A stretch of 28,321 nucleotides of DNA from GCA-003244245 sp036266995 (GCA_036266995.1 DATAWX010000049.1:1-28321); one strand, 5' to 3'. Positions 1 to 7,486 are shown, numbered from the stretch's first letter. The notes: generated from the letters alone by a model not told the origin. Made by a program: numbers and translations.

Positions 1-83
1 GGAATGATCAGGTGGCGGCTGTAGCGGACCACCTCTTCCTTGGTCAGCTCTGCGGCGGGCTCCACCAGCGGCGGCAAGCTCAT
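1..83 (-). CDS. moeZ: MoeZ/MoeB adenylyltransferase-sulfurtransferase, N-terminal fragment
   Basis: Only the first 27 codons lie in the window; the gene runs off the left edge. The peptide begins MSLPPLVEPAAELTKEEVVR and continues YSRHLII, the characteristic opening of actinobacterial MoeZ (E1-like adenylyltransferase with a rhodanese domain), which activates ubiquitin-like sulfur carriers for molybdopterin, thiamine and cysteine synthesis. The ATG at 83 is preceded by GAGGAG about 7 nt upstream. The gene was found by reading the reverse strand and is too short to appear as a full ORF. Neighbour order (moeZ, then a DUF3152 gene upstream on the same strand) matches Rv3206c-Rv3207c as I recall it. 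The identity is confident from the N-terminal signature, but catalytic domains are outside the window. Confidence 0.85.
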   Translation of the reverse strand, partial: MSLPPLVEPAAELTKEEVVRYSRHLII

Positions 84-167
84 CGGCGCACTCCTCACAG
101 TGTCGTGCTCTCTGGTTCACCAGAACGTCCCTGAACCCCCCACTCTTCCCACCCCAGCTTCTCGCGG

Positions 168-1199
168 TCAGTTGATCGTGGGGAAGGGCCAGGCGTTGGG
201 TTCGCACACTAGGCCGTCTGGGGTTACGTGGTCGGTGCCCAGAGCTGCCAGGTAGTTGTCGGCTACGCCCCAGGTCTGCTGCATCATCACCGGCGCCAGC
301 CGCCCGGCCGCCGCACACGCGACGTGCGAGAGACCCAACCCGTGCCCGACCTCGTGGTTGACCGCATACTGCTGGTACTGCACCACGTTGCCCTGGAAGG
401 CCAGGGCCCCCCGGGCCCAGCGGGCAGCGTTGATCACCACTCGGTGGTCCCCGGGCTTCCAGCAGGACGCGTCGAACGGAATCTGGAAGCCGCAGAGCCG
501 GCGGGTGGTCAGCTGCGATGCGAGGGTGATCCGCAGCGTCGCCGCCCGGCTGTCGTCAATCCGCTGGAAGCGGTAGCGTCCGCTGCCGATCCAGCTCTTC
601 GGGTTCTGCAGCGTGCTGTCCACTGTGGTGGCGAATCCTGCCGGACCACCCTCGAGATCGACCCCATTCTCGATCTCGACGGTGTAGGTGATCAACTGCC
701 CGGTCCCGAACGGCGCACCGGCGCCGGGGATCACCCGCCAGGTGCCGGCACCCTGCACCGCGAAGGGACCGCCACCGGGGAGCTCTGCCGACGCCTTGAC
801 CGCCTCGAAACCGGGGCTGCTCACCGGGTTGGGGATCAGCGGGATACGCGCAGCCACACCGGCCCGGTCCGAGCTCGACAGCAGTGGCCTGTTGGCCGCG
901 TCGAGCACCGCCAACACGGTAAGCACCACCAGGATCGGCAGCGCGTAGACCCGCCAGCCGTAGGTGGACACCGCCCGGGCCAGGCGGCGGGAACCACGGT
1001 GTCCACGAGCCCGGGATCCGGCGATACCGTGCCGTGCCGACAGCTGAGGTTGTGGATCCCAGGACGCGGCCAGCGGCTGTTCATCAGCGATGCGAAAGTC
1101 CACATACCGCTCGGTGCGTCGAGCCGAGATCCACTCAGGCTCGGCTCGCGTCGGGCGGATCACCGCGCAAGGATCGCACAGCCATCCGCGGCACTGCAT
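168..1199 (-). CDS. DUF3152 membrane-anchored protein with HExxH-like motif
   Basis: A 343-aa protein with a basic N-terminal cytoplasmic region, one transmembrane segment (YALPILVVLTVLAVLD, about residues 85-100) and a C-terminal domain ending in HEVGHGLGLSH, a zinc-metallopeptidase-type HExxHxxGxxH motif typical of DUF3152. Cysteines in the exported part (CGFQIPFDASC and others) could form disulfides. It is probably an envelope protein; peptidase activity is suggested by the motif but not established for the family as far as I know. It lies 84 nt upstream of moeZ on the same strand and is divergent from fasR, the arrangement of Rv3207c. The start is uncertain: no clear Shine-Dalgarno precedes the ATG at 1199, and a GTG at 1163 is an alternative. 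Confidence 0.85.
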   Translation of the reverse strand: MQCRGWLCDPCAVIRPTRAEPEWISARRTERYVDFRIADEQPLAASWDPQPQLSARHGIAGSRARGHRGSRRLARAVSTYGWRVYALPILVVLTVLAVLDAANRPLLSSSDRAGVAARIPLIPNPVSSPGFEAVKASAELPGGGPFAVQGAGTWRVIPGAGAPFGTGQLITYTVEIENGVDLEGGPAGFATTVDSTLQNPKSWIGSGRYRFQRIDDSRAATLRITLASQLTTRRLCGFQIPFDASCWKPGDHRVVINAARWARGALAFQGNVVQYQQYAVNHEVGHGLGLSHVACAAAGRLAPVMMQQTWGVADNYLAALGTDHVTPDGLVCEPNAWPFPTIN

Positions 1200-1303
1200 A
1201 CATCACCACACCGCCTGATCGACCGCATCGATCACACCGAGCATCACGCGGGGATACTGGCGAGTAGGGTTTACCCAGATCAGCCGGGAGGTGACGGAGG
1301 CCG
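1200..1303. promoter_or_regulatory. Divergent promoter region, DUF3152 gene / fasR
   Basis: This 104-nt spacer separates two divergent starts. On the plus strand TAGGGT (1265-1270) could be a -10 element for fasR. It is part of GGGTTTACCC (1267-1276), a small near-palindrome (GGGT-TT-ACCC) that might be an operator for autoregulation by FasR. No good -35 is visible. This is inference from sequence only. Confidence 0.35.
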
Positions 1304-1960
1304 ATGACCGAGACGGCATCGAGCCGGGCGGATGCGGCGCCCCGAGGCGTGCGGATGTCCCGAGACGAGCGGCGCGCTCAACTGCTCGCCGCAGCAACCG
1401 ACGTCTTCGTCAACAACGGCTACCACGCCACCGTCATGGACGACATCGCCGAGCGTGCCGGCGTCAGCAAACCCGTGCTCTACCAGCACTTCCCTGGCAA
1501 ACTCGAGCTGTACCTGGCGCTCCTGGAGCGCCACACCGACGAGCTGGTCCGTCGCCTCCAGGACGCCATCGAGGAGACTCCTGACAACCGGCAGCGAGTC
1601 CGCAACGCGGTCGAGGCCTATTTCGACTTCGTCGACGGCGACGATCAGGCGTTCCGGCTGGTCTTCGAGTCCGACCTGCGCAACCAGCCGCCGGTGCAGG
1701 CTATCGTGGAGCGGACGTACACCGCCTGCGTGCGAGCCATCGCCCAGGCTGTGGCAGCCGACGCCGGGTTGGACGTCGACCGCGCCTGGCTGGTGGCGGT
1801 CGGTGTCGTCGGGATCAGCGAGCACAGCGCCCGCTACTGGCTCACTCGCCAGCACGAGGTGCCCAAGGCGGAGGCGGTAGCGCTCACGGCCTCCCTAGCC
1901 TGGAAAGGCCTAGCCGGCTTCCCCCTGCAATCTCCCCCCGCCGAGCGCGTAGAGCTCTGA
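1304..1960 (+). CDS. fasR: TetR-family regulator, FasR-like (Rv3208 ortholog)
   Basis: A 218-aa TetR regulator. The N-terminal helix-turn-helix spans about residues 24-66 (DERRAQLLAAATDVFVNNGY, then MDDIAERAGVSKPVLYQHF). The C-terminal ligand domain has YFDFVDGDDQAFRLVFESDL and EHSARYWL. The sequence and its place next to DUF3152/moeZ match my memory of M. tuberculosis Rv3208 (FasR), which activates the fas-acpS fatty-acid synthase operon and senses long-chain acyl effectors. By family knowledge it would sense lipid status here; its target genes are not in the window. A GGAGG lies only 3 nt before the ATG at 1304; a second ATG at 1355 (MSRDERR) is a possible start. The gene is convergent with the hydrolase gene 32 nt downstream, with no obvious terminator between them. 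Confidence 0.85.
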   Translation: MTETASSRADAAPRGVRMSRDERRAQLLAAATDVFVNNGYHATVMDDIAERAGVSKPVLYQHFPGKLELYLALLERHTDELVRRLQDAIEETPDNRQRVRNAVEAYFDFVDGDDQAFRLVFESDLRNQPPVQAIVERTYTACVRAIAQAVAADAGLDVDRAWLVAVGVVGISEHSARYWLTRQHEVPKAEAVALTASLAWKGLAGFPLQSPPAERVEL

Positions 1961-1992
1961 GGCGGCCGACGGGAAGGTCCGTGCTGTCAAGT

Positions 1993-3123
1993 TCACGACG
2001 TTGACCGCCGCAGGTGACCTGCGGCATGGGAATGGCTGGCGTGCACGATCGCTGTGACGATGTCCAGTTCTGGGGCGTCACGGGGGCCGAAGATCATGAC
2101 CGTGCCGGGGGGCAGCCGGATACCGGCCAGCGGGTGGGCCACCCCCCAGCCCTGGATCACGGCGTCGTAGGCCAGCGGGATCGGCAACACGAGGTGCAGG
2201 CTGCCGTCGTGGGCGGGATGCAGGTGCGCGAATTCCCCGACCTCGGCCGCGATGAACGCGTCACACTGTCCGTCGCCAGGTGGCAGGTCACGGGGTGGGA
2301 GGAGAAATGCCCGCGCACCCGGGACCGAGACCGCGCTGGGCGCCGTCACGACATCATCCAGCTCCGCGATCTTGGAGAACAGCGCCTCCTGCGACTCGGC
2401 CGGGGAGTTCTGCGACTGCTGTTGTTGCGGCGTCGTGACGCTGACCTCGGGAGCATCGCCGTGCCGCACCGGCAGCCGGCCATCCGGCAGTGTCGGCCAG
2501 TGCGCCTGTTCAGCAGCCGCGCTAGCCGCCGACGTGGGACGGCGCTGCAGGTAACCCAGCCGCGCCTCGATCCAGCCCGCCAGTTCGGCCACCGCCTTGG
2601 CAGTGAGCTCATGACCGGTCGGCACCCGCACCGCCCACACCGGCGACCCGCTCTCGCGCACCAGGTAGTCCCAGGTCCGGCGCTGTAGTTCGGCTGGGAT
2701 CACCGTGTCGTGCACGCCGTGGGTGAGAAAGACCGGCACTCCGACCAGCCTGCCGCGCGTCACCGGTACGCCGGCGTCGAACGGCAGGGTGCCGTACAAC
2801 AGCGCAGCCGCGGCGAAGCGTGTCGGATCGGCCAGCAGCAGGCCGCCGACGAATGCCGCGCCGCTGCCGAAACCGACAAGCACGACTGGCACCTGCGCGG
2901 CCGCCTGCTCGTCAAGCCACCTGCGAAAGGAGGTGAAGACCTGCTCCGACGGGGGCAGCGGAACCCGAACCGAGGCATAGCCTGCTCCGACGGGCAGGAG
3001 TGGCGCGAACGCCGCCAGATCCTTTTCGCTGGCGTCTCCCAAGCCTTGGAGTAACACAATCAGCGGCGCCGTCGGGTCACTCGAACCCCACCGGAGGGCC
3101 ACCAGCTCGCCGAGCCCGGTCAT
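1993..3123 (-). CDS. Alpha/beta-hydrolase fused to C-terminal luciferase-like (DUF5519) domain
   Basis: A 376-aa two-domain protein. Residues about 1-195 form a phospholipase/carboxylesterase-type alpha/beta hydrolase: nucleophile S87 in GFGSG, acid D139 in HDTVIP, base H171 in GHEL, and the strand LIVLLQGLGD near the oxyanion site. A low-complexity linker (TPQQQQSQNSPAESQEALFS, about 231-250) leads to residues 250-365, which resemble the small DUF5519/'luciferase' domain: GEFAHLHP, DGSLHLVLP, GWGVAHPLAG and PPGTVMIFGPRD. The substrate is unknown; no light-emission function should be assumed. The start at 3123 was chosen because its ATG overlaps the TGA of the VOC gene (ATGA), indicating translational coupling; the longer reading frame upstream would overlap the VOC gene heavily. 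It is the last gene of the likely RR-HK-VOC-hydrolase transcript. Confidence 0.8.
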   Translation of the reverse strand: MTGLGELVALRWGSSDPTAPLIVLLQGLGDASEKDLAAFAPLLPVGAGYASVRVPLPPSEQVFTSFRRWLDEQAAAQVPVVLVGFGSGAAFVGGLLLADPTRFAAAALLYGTLPFDAGVPVTRGRLVGVPVFLTHGVHDTVIPAELQRRTWDYLVRESGSPVWAVRVPTGHELTAKAVAELAGWIEARLGYLQRRPTSAASAAAEQAHWPTLPDGRLPVRHGDAPEVSVTTPQQQQSQNSPAESQEALFSKIAELDDVVTAPSAVSVPGARAFLLPPRDLPPGDGQCDAFIAAEVGEFAHLHPAHDGSLHLVLPIPLAYDAVIQGWGVAHPLAGIRLPPGTVMIFGPRDAPELDIVTAIVHASHSHAAGHLRRSTS

Positions 3124-3602
3124 GCCGTGCTCACCCCGCTCCACCGGGACAGCTCGGCCGGCAGATCCAGCCGGTCGATCGGGGCCGATGACTCGTAATC
3201 TCCCCAGTCCTCGCGCGGCAGCAACCACATGATCTCGAACTCGTTGCCGCCCGGGTCGGCACCGTAGAGGCTTTTGGTGGCACCGTGACTGGACTCGCCG
3301 CCGAAAGCACCCGCAGCGAGGAGCACCTCACGGGCCTTGGCCAACTCATCGATGGTGGCGACCTGCCAGGCCAGGTGATACAGCCCGGTATGCCCTCGCA
3401 GCGGACCGGAAGCGCTCGCGCCGAGTCCGAACAACCCCAGGTCATGGTGGTTGTCCGAACCTGCGGCGCGGAGGAACGCGGCGTTGGCGCGAGGCTCCCG
3501 GGCGATCACCTCCATCCCCAGGACGTTGCGGTAGAACTCCACCGCGCGATCCAGGTCACTGACGAACAGCACTGCGTGGTTGAGCCGACGAACCGCGATC
3601 AT
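3120..3602 (-). CDS. VOC-superfamily (glyoxalase/extradiol dioxygenase fold) protein
   Basis: A 160-aa protein with the two-module VOC fold. The first half has LNHAVLFVSDLDRAVEFYRN and VLGMEV; the second has LYHLAWQVATIDELAKAREV, then YGADPGGNEFEIMW. H8 (LNH), a histidine in GLYHLAW and E in NEFEIMW are the expected metal ligands, so it is probably a metal-dependent dioxygenase or lyase of unknown substrate. The ATG at 3602 has an ideal AAGGAGG 5 nt upstream; an upstream in-frame TTG is discarded because it overlaps that ribosome site. It follows the sensor kinase by 38 nt and overlaps the hydrolase gene by 4 nt, so it is very likely co-transcribed with both. Confidence 0.85.
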   Translation of the reverse strand: MIAVRRLNHAVLFVSDLDRAVEFYRNVLGMEVIAREPRANAAFLRAAGSDNHHDLGLFGLGASASGPLRGHTGLYHLAWQVATIDELAKAREVLLAAGAFGGESSHGATKSLYGADPGGNEFEIMWLLPREDWGDYESSAPIDRLDLPAELSRWSGVSTA

Positions 3603-3640
3603 CACAGCCTCCTTCAACGGTCCACGACCAATCCTGGTCG

Positions 3641-4927
3641 CTACGCCTGTGCGGGCACCAGGAGGGTGAAGGTGGGCGGGGCGGGCCGGGTGAGCCGGAG
3701 CCTGCCGCCTTCGGCTTCGGCCAGGCTACGGGCCAGCGCCAGGCCGATGCCGTGCCCGTCGGCCAGGCGCGATCGCCGGGTGAACAGTTCCGGTTCGGCA
3801 GCGGTGATGCCGGAGCCCTCATCGGACACGTCGATGGCCAGCGCGTCGGCGGCATTGCGCACCGCCACCGACACCGTGCCCGAACCGTGGGTGGCAGCGT
3901 TGTCCAACAACACCGTGAGCACCTGCCGCACGGCCGCGGTCGAGGCCAGTGACACCGGGGCCAGCGGATCCACTGCCACGTGCAGCGCGCGATGCTGGGC
4001 AGCCAGCCGATCGTGCCAGCCCACTTCGATCTCGTCGAGCAGGCTCGGTAGATCCAGTGGCGTGGAGTTGGAGCTGCGGGTGTCCCGGGCCAGCGCGAGC
4101 AGCTCCTCGATGGTTTGCTCCAGTCGGTCCGCGGCGGCGATTCCGTCGGTGATGGCGTGCTGAAGGTCCTGACCTGGGTGCTCCAGCGCCGCTTCGAGCC
4201 GGAGTCGCAATCCGGTCAGCGGAGTGCGTAGTTGGTGTGACGCATCAGCTGAGAACGAGCGCTCCCGAGCGAGCATTGCGTCCAGACGTCCAGCGGTACT
4301 GTTCAACGCCGATCCGACCGAGTCGATCTCGGGAATGTCAGCCGGTGTGGTCCGGACACTGAAGTCACCTTGACCGAGACGGCGGGCCGCCTCCGAGAGC
4401 TCCTCGAGCGGGCGGGCCAACCGGCGGGCCTGGCGCCGCGCGACCAACCAGACCATCCCGATCGCCAACCCGCCCAGGCCGAGCATGCCCAGCCACACCA
4501 GGGCGACCTGCCGGTAGACGGCCGCGACGGGGCTGGCGGCGCGCACCGCGCCGATCACATCGGTGTCATGGGTCACCGGCACGGCCACGACGAGCTCACC
4601 GTTGAGGTCCTTGTTGCTGATCTCACCGTGCAGTGCGGCGTACACCGCTGGATCGCCGCCCTCGGGCCCGGTACCGAGGATGCGCAGGCCCCGGTCCACA
4701 TAAACCGCGAGGTGAGTCCCGTCGTTCGGGTCGCGAAGGTCGGTCGGCATTTTGCCGCGGAGCACGTCCGCTGACACCGCCGCCGCGGCGGCATCGGCGC
4801 CGAGCAGCAGCTTGGTTCGTTCGTTGGATTTCGAGTACTTCAACACCCCACCGGCCAAGGGCACCCCGAACAGGGCGATGGCAAGTACAGCGGCGAGAAC
4901 TGCGAGGCCGACGATCCGGGTACGCAC
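3641..4927 (-). CDS. Two-component sensor histidine kinase (HAMP, HisKA, HATPase)
   Basis: A 428-aa membrane kinase. It has TM1 at about residues 8-28, an extracytoplasmic sensor region at about 30-138, TM2 at about 140-163, HAMP at about 163-215, and an H-box FSADASHQLRTPLTGLRLRL with phospho-acceptor H231. The ATP-binding domain has N343 (LLDNAATHG), G1 DEGSGI (369-374) and G2 GHGIGLALA (391-399). It would autophosphorylate in response to an unknown envelope signal and pass phosphate to the response regulator encoded 97 nt upstream. It starts with GTG after a GAGGGGG stretch. The partner VOC and hydrolase genes immediately downstream are probable co-transcribed outputs or ligand-processing genes. 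The signal is unknown; no recognisable PAS or CHASE domain is seen. Confidence 0.92.
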   Translation of the reverse strand: MRTRIVGLAVLAAVLAIALFGVPLAGGVLKYSKSNERTKLLLGADAAAAAVSADVLRGKMPTDLRDPNDGTHLAVYVDRGLRILGTGPEGGDPAVYAALHGEISNKDLNGELVVAVPVTHDTDVIGAVRAASPVAAVYRQVALVWLGMLGLGGLAIGMVWLVARRQARRLARPLEELSEAARRLGQGDFSVRTTPADIPEIDSVGSALNSTAGRLDAMLARERSFSADASHQLRTPLTGLRLRLEAALEHPGQDLQHAITDGIAAADRLEQTIEELLALARDTRSSNSTPLDLPSLLDEIEVGWHDRLAAQHRALHVAVDPLAPVSLASTAAVRQVLTVLLDNAATHGSGTVSVAVRNAADALAIDVSDEGSGITAAEPELFTRRSRLADGHGIGLALARSLAEAEGGRLRLTRPAPPTFTLLVPAQA

Positions 4928-5024
4928 GAGCCCCCTCTACCCGCCGAGGTAAGGTCGTAACAATGGTGACACAGCGGATATACCGTCGGCGAGGGCGGTG
5001 ACCGCACCTTACAACACCTTGGCA

Positions 5025-5726
5025 TCACGACACCTTGGGTGCCTCCAACCGGTACCCATGCCCGCGCAGGGTGGTGATCCGGGGCACCGAACCCAGCTGG
5101 GCCATCCCAGCCAGCTTGCGGCGCAGCGCAGCCACATGCACATCGAGGGTCTTGGTGGGACCGAACCAGTTCTCGTCCCACACCTGCGCCATCAGGGTCT
5201 CCCGGCTGATCGCCACTTCCGGCGCTGCGGCGAGGCGGGCGAGCAGGTCGAACTCCTTGGCCCGCAGCGGCATCTCCGTTCCCGCGACACTCGCCCGCCG
5301 GCTGCCCGGGTCCACCAACAGGTCGCCCACCACGAGCATCGGTTGGGCTTCCGAGGTCGCCGGCGCCACCCGTCGTAGATGTGCTCGAACCCGGGCCAGC
5401 AGCTCAGCCAGCCGCACCGGCTTGGTCAGGTAGTCGTCCGCGCCGGCCTCGAGACCGACCACGACATCCATCTCGTCGGTCCGGGCCGTGAGAATCACCA
5501 GCACCGCCGTCGGGTTACTTGCCCGTAACTGCCGGCACACCTCGACGCCGTCGAGGTCAGGTAACCCGAGGTCCAGCAGCACCAGGTCGAAGTCAATCCC
5601 AGCGGCCGCTCGCAGCGCGCCGCGACCAGTGCGTTGCCAACCGACCTGGTGGCCATGGGCGCGCAGGCTGGACTCCAGCACACTGCCGATGGTCTCGTCG
5701 TCCTCTACTACCAGCAGCCGGGACAC
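5025..5726 (-). CDS. OmpR/PhoB-family response regulator
   Basis: A 233-aa protein. The receiver domain (1-115) has acidic pocket E8-D9-D10, phospho-acceptor D52 in LVLLDLGLPD, T80 and K102 (YLTKP). The C-terminal winged helix (about 130-230) has MPLRAKEFDLLARLA and TLRGHGYRLE. Recognition-helix sequence KTLDVHVAALRRKL is typical of the OmpR class. It precedes the cognate kinase gene on the same strand; the 97-nt gap between them is longer than usual and could carry a secondary promoter. GTG at 5726 is taken as start since MSRLLVVEDD is the normal opening of a receiver. It is divergent from a TetR gene across a 113-nt spacer that carries a palindrome, so the TetR protein may also control this operon. 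Confidence 0.93.
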   Translation of the reverse strand: MSRLLVVEDDETIGSVLESSLRAHGHQVGWQRTGRGALRAAAGIDFDLVLLDLGLPDLDGVEVCRQLRASNPTAVLVILTARTDEMDVVVGLEAGADDYLTKPVRLAELLARVRAHLRRVAPATSEAQPMLVVGDLLVDPGSRRASVAGTEMPLRAKEFDLLARLAAAPEVAISRETLMAQVWDENWFGPTKTLDVHVAALRRKLAGMAQLGSVPRITTLRGHGYRLEAPKVS

Positions 5727-5824
5727 CCCACGAGACTAATAGATCACTCTACGGGCGACCGCCGGCAGGACTCGACTGGGCCGGCCAGCTCTGCGCAGCG
5801 TTGGCGGTGCTACCGGAAGTAGCC

Positions 5825-5839
5825 GTTACCATAAGTAAC
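5825..5839 (+). promoter_or_regulatory. Palindromic operator candidate and leaderless -10 before TetR gene
   Basis: GTTAC-CATAA-GTAAC forms a 15-bp perfect-arm palindrome ending exactly one base before the ATG at 5840. Inside it, TACCAT (5827-5832) looks like a -10 element 7 nt before the start, and no Shine-Dalgarno is present, so the transcript may start at the ATG. A TTGGCG at 5801-5806 is a poor -35 (20-bp spacing). A TetR dimer on the palindrome would block its own promoter and might affect the divergent response-regulator promoter. Confidence 0.6.
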
Positions 5840-6511
5840 ATGACGGATGACACCGCTTCTGTCACGCCTGTACGCCGATCGCCGAGCGGTCGCTCTGGAC
5901 ATCGTGAGCAACGCCGGGCGGCGCTGGTGCAGGCCGCGATGCGGGCGATCCGCCAGCACGGCCCCGATGTCGCGATGGACGACATCGCCACCGAGGCCGG
6001 CGTCAGCAAACCGATCCTCTACCGGCACTTCCTGGATAAAGGCGATCTCTACATGGCAGTCAGCGAGACCGCCACCCAGCAGTTGCGGGCCGTCTTGCTG
6101 TCCGGCCTGGACGCCGAGGGCGACCCGCGGACCCTGCTCCGGGTGATGATCGAGACGTATCTGACGTTCATCGAACAGGAACCGGAGCTCTACCGCTTTG
6201 TGGTCCGCCGCTCGTTCACCGACCGGCCATCGCCCCAGGACCCGGTCACGACCAACGCCGTGCTCATCTCCGAGGCGCTGGCCATAGTCTTCGCCGACCA
6301 GCTGCGCAGGCTGGGCTTGGATCCAGGCGGGGCACAAACCTGGGCGCACGCCGGGGTGGGCATGGTGCAAGCGGCCGGCGACTGGTGGCTACAGGACCGG
6401 ACGTTGTCCCGGGAGCAGTTGCGTGACTACCTGCTGATGATGGCCTGGGGCTCGCTGGACGCCATCCTGCACGCGGGTGGGTCACCGGCCCGGATGCTGA
6501 AACGCTCGTGA
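5840..6511 (+). CDS. TetR-family transcriptional regulator
   Basis: A 223-aa regulator. HTH domain at about residues 22-66 (REQRRAALVQAAMRAIRQHG, then MDDIATEAGVSKPILYRHF); C-terminal domain with YLTFIEQEPELYRFVVRRSF and MVQAAGDWWLQDRTLSREQL. It resembles TetR regulators with lipid- or acyl-CoA-linked ligand domains, but I cannot name an ortholog. The ATG at 5840 was chosen over far-upstream in-frame starts because those would overlap the response regulator gene and because MTDDTASVTP follows a promoter-like palindrome directly. It is divergent from the two-component operon, making that operon and itself the likeliest targets. Its stop codon lies inside a strong bidirectional terminator shared with the DUF3107 gene. 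Confidence 0.85.
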   Translation: MTDDTASVTPVRRSPSGRSGHREQRRAALVQAAMRAIRQHGPDVAMDDIATEAGVSKPILYRHFLDKGDLYMAVSETATQQLRAVLLSGLDAEGDPRTLLRVMIETYLTFIEQEPELYRFVVRRSFTDRPSPQDPVTTNAVLISEALAIVFADQLRRLGLDPGGAQTWAHAGVGMVQAAGDWWLQDRTLSREQLRDYLLMMAWGSLDAILHAGGSPARMLKRS

Positions 6512-6551
6512 GTGGCATTGAGTGCTATAACACTGTTTGCCACTCACGAGC
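6504..6551. terminator. Bidirectional terminator with both stop codons in its stem
   Basis: GCTCGTGAGTGGCA (6504-6517) and its exact reverse complement (6538-6551) form a perfect 14-bp inverted repeat around a 20-nt loop, which itself can pair AGTG (6521-6524) with CACT (6531-6534). The TetR stop (6509-6511) and the DUF3107 stop (6546-6544) sit at matching positions in the two arms, so both genes end in TCG TGA followed by the same stem. There is no long U tract on either side. Confidence 0.85.
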
Positions 6552-6777
6552 CTCCGACGGAGAAGCCAACTCGGCGGCTGTCCCCGGGGCCGATCTCGAT
6601 GTAGGCGATCCTCGATGTCGGCACCATGTATCGCCGGCCCTTGTCGTCGATCAGGGTCAGCATTCCCTGGGTGTTCCGCATCGCCTCGACGATCAGCGAC
6701 TCCACCTCGTCCGGCGAGTCTGCCGTCGATACGGTCAGCTCCCGCGGACTGTCGGCGACCCCAATCTTGACCTCCAC
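6544..6777 (-). CDS. DUF3107 small conserved protein (Rv3208A/TB9.4-like)
   Basis: A 77-aa protein beginning with EVKIGVADSPREL and containing DEVESLIVEAM, DDKGRRYMVPTSRIAYIEIG and a C-terminal VGFSVGG, the whole length of DUF3107. It is a small, soluble, probably all-beta/alpha protein; the family function is not known to me. GTG at 6777 is chosen: GGAGG lies 7 nt upstream and the product matches the family length, whereas the longer frame adds 69 residues of unlikely sequence. It lies 64 nt downstream of the MiaE-like gene on the same strand, with a possible own -10 (TAGCCT on the minus strand near 6820). Confidence 0.88.
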   Translation of the reverse strand: MEVKIGVADSPRELTVSTADSPDEVESLIVEAMRNTQGMLTLIDDKGRRYMVPTSRIAYIEIGPGDSRRVGFSVGGS

Positions 6778-6841
6778 GCCAGAACCTCCACGGTGTGATC
6801 GAGCTGTGACACGCCAGGCTAGTGGAGCAGTACGCAGGCGC

Positions 6842-7486
6842 TCACCCCAGCCCGAGAGCGGCCATCCGACGGCCGTGCAGGATCTCCACCCGGCGGACCA
6901 ATGTGGCCAGGCCAGCCACGTCGCCAGAGCCGCGGGCGATGAGATCAGCCAGCGCGGCGCGCTCTGCCACGACGTGTTGGGCATTCGTCACCGCCTCGCC
7001 GAGCAGCCGCCGACCCCACAGCGCCAACCGGTCGCGGGTTGTCCGGTTGCACTCGCAGGCGCTGCGCACCTCCCGCTCGGCGAACGCCGAATGCCCGGTG
7101 TCGGCCAGCACCTCTTTGACCAGCGCAGCGGTGGTGTCGTCCAGCCAGCCACCCATCTCACCGTAGAAGTCCGCGGTCAGTCCGTCCCCGACGTAGGCCT
7201 TCACCAGCGACTCCAACCAGGTCCGGGGTGCCGTCGAGGCATGGAATCGGTCGAAGCGCGCCACGAACGGGCGCATCGCGTCGTTCACCGAGACACCCAG
7301 ACCGCGTAGATGGCTCTCGAGCTGCCGGAAGTGCCCGATCTCAGCAGCCGCCATGTTGGCCATCGCCACCCTGCCGGTCAGTGTGGGCGCATTGCGGGCG
7401 TCCTCAGCCAGCCGGTCGAAGGCGGACAGCTCACCATAGGCGAGGACCCCCAACAGGTCGACGATGCCCTCACGTGCCACATCCAC
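6842..7486 (-). CDS. Ferritin-like fold, MiaE-like protein (Rv3210c-like)
   Basis: A 214-aa mostly helical protein of the ferritin-like MiaE_2 class. Candidate di-metal ligands are E19 (LAYGELSAF) and E49...H52 (AAAEIGHF), with a second helix pair around WLESLVKAYVGDGLTADFY and LADTGHSAFAEREV. MiaE itself hydroxylates a tRNA hypermodified base; whether this actinobacterial branch does so is unproven. The GTG at 7486 is selected because the domain begins there (DVAREGIVDLLGVLAYGEL) and a TACGCT hexamer (7499-7494) ends 7 nt upstream, consistent with a leaderless transcript; the long upstream extension to 7693 has no family-like sequence. It is divergent from rhlE, as I recall for Rv3210c/Rv3211. 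Confidence 0.8.
   Translation of the reverse strand: MDVAREGIVDLLGVLAYGELSAFDRLAEDARNAPTLTGRVAMANMAAAEIGHFRQLESHLRGLGVSVNDAMRPFVARFDRFHASTAPRTWLESLVKAYVGDGLTADFYGEMGGWLDDTTAALVKEVLADTGHSAFAEREVRSACECNRTTRDRLALWGRRLLGEAVTNAQHVVAERAALADLIARGSGDVAGLATLVRRVEILHGRRMAALGLG

Noticed and set aside
228..1307. 359-aa open frame antisense to the DUF3152 gene
   Set aside because: It covers the DUF3152 gene and the fasR promoter, is Arg/Gly/Pro-rich and has no motif.
3603..3617. TTG start for the VOC gene five codons upstream
   Set aside because: It would overlap the AAGGAGG ribosome site that clearly serves the ATG at 3602.
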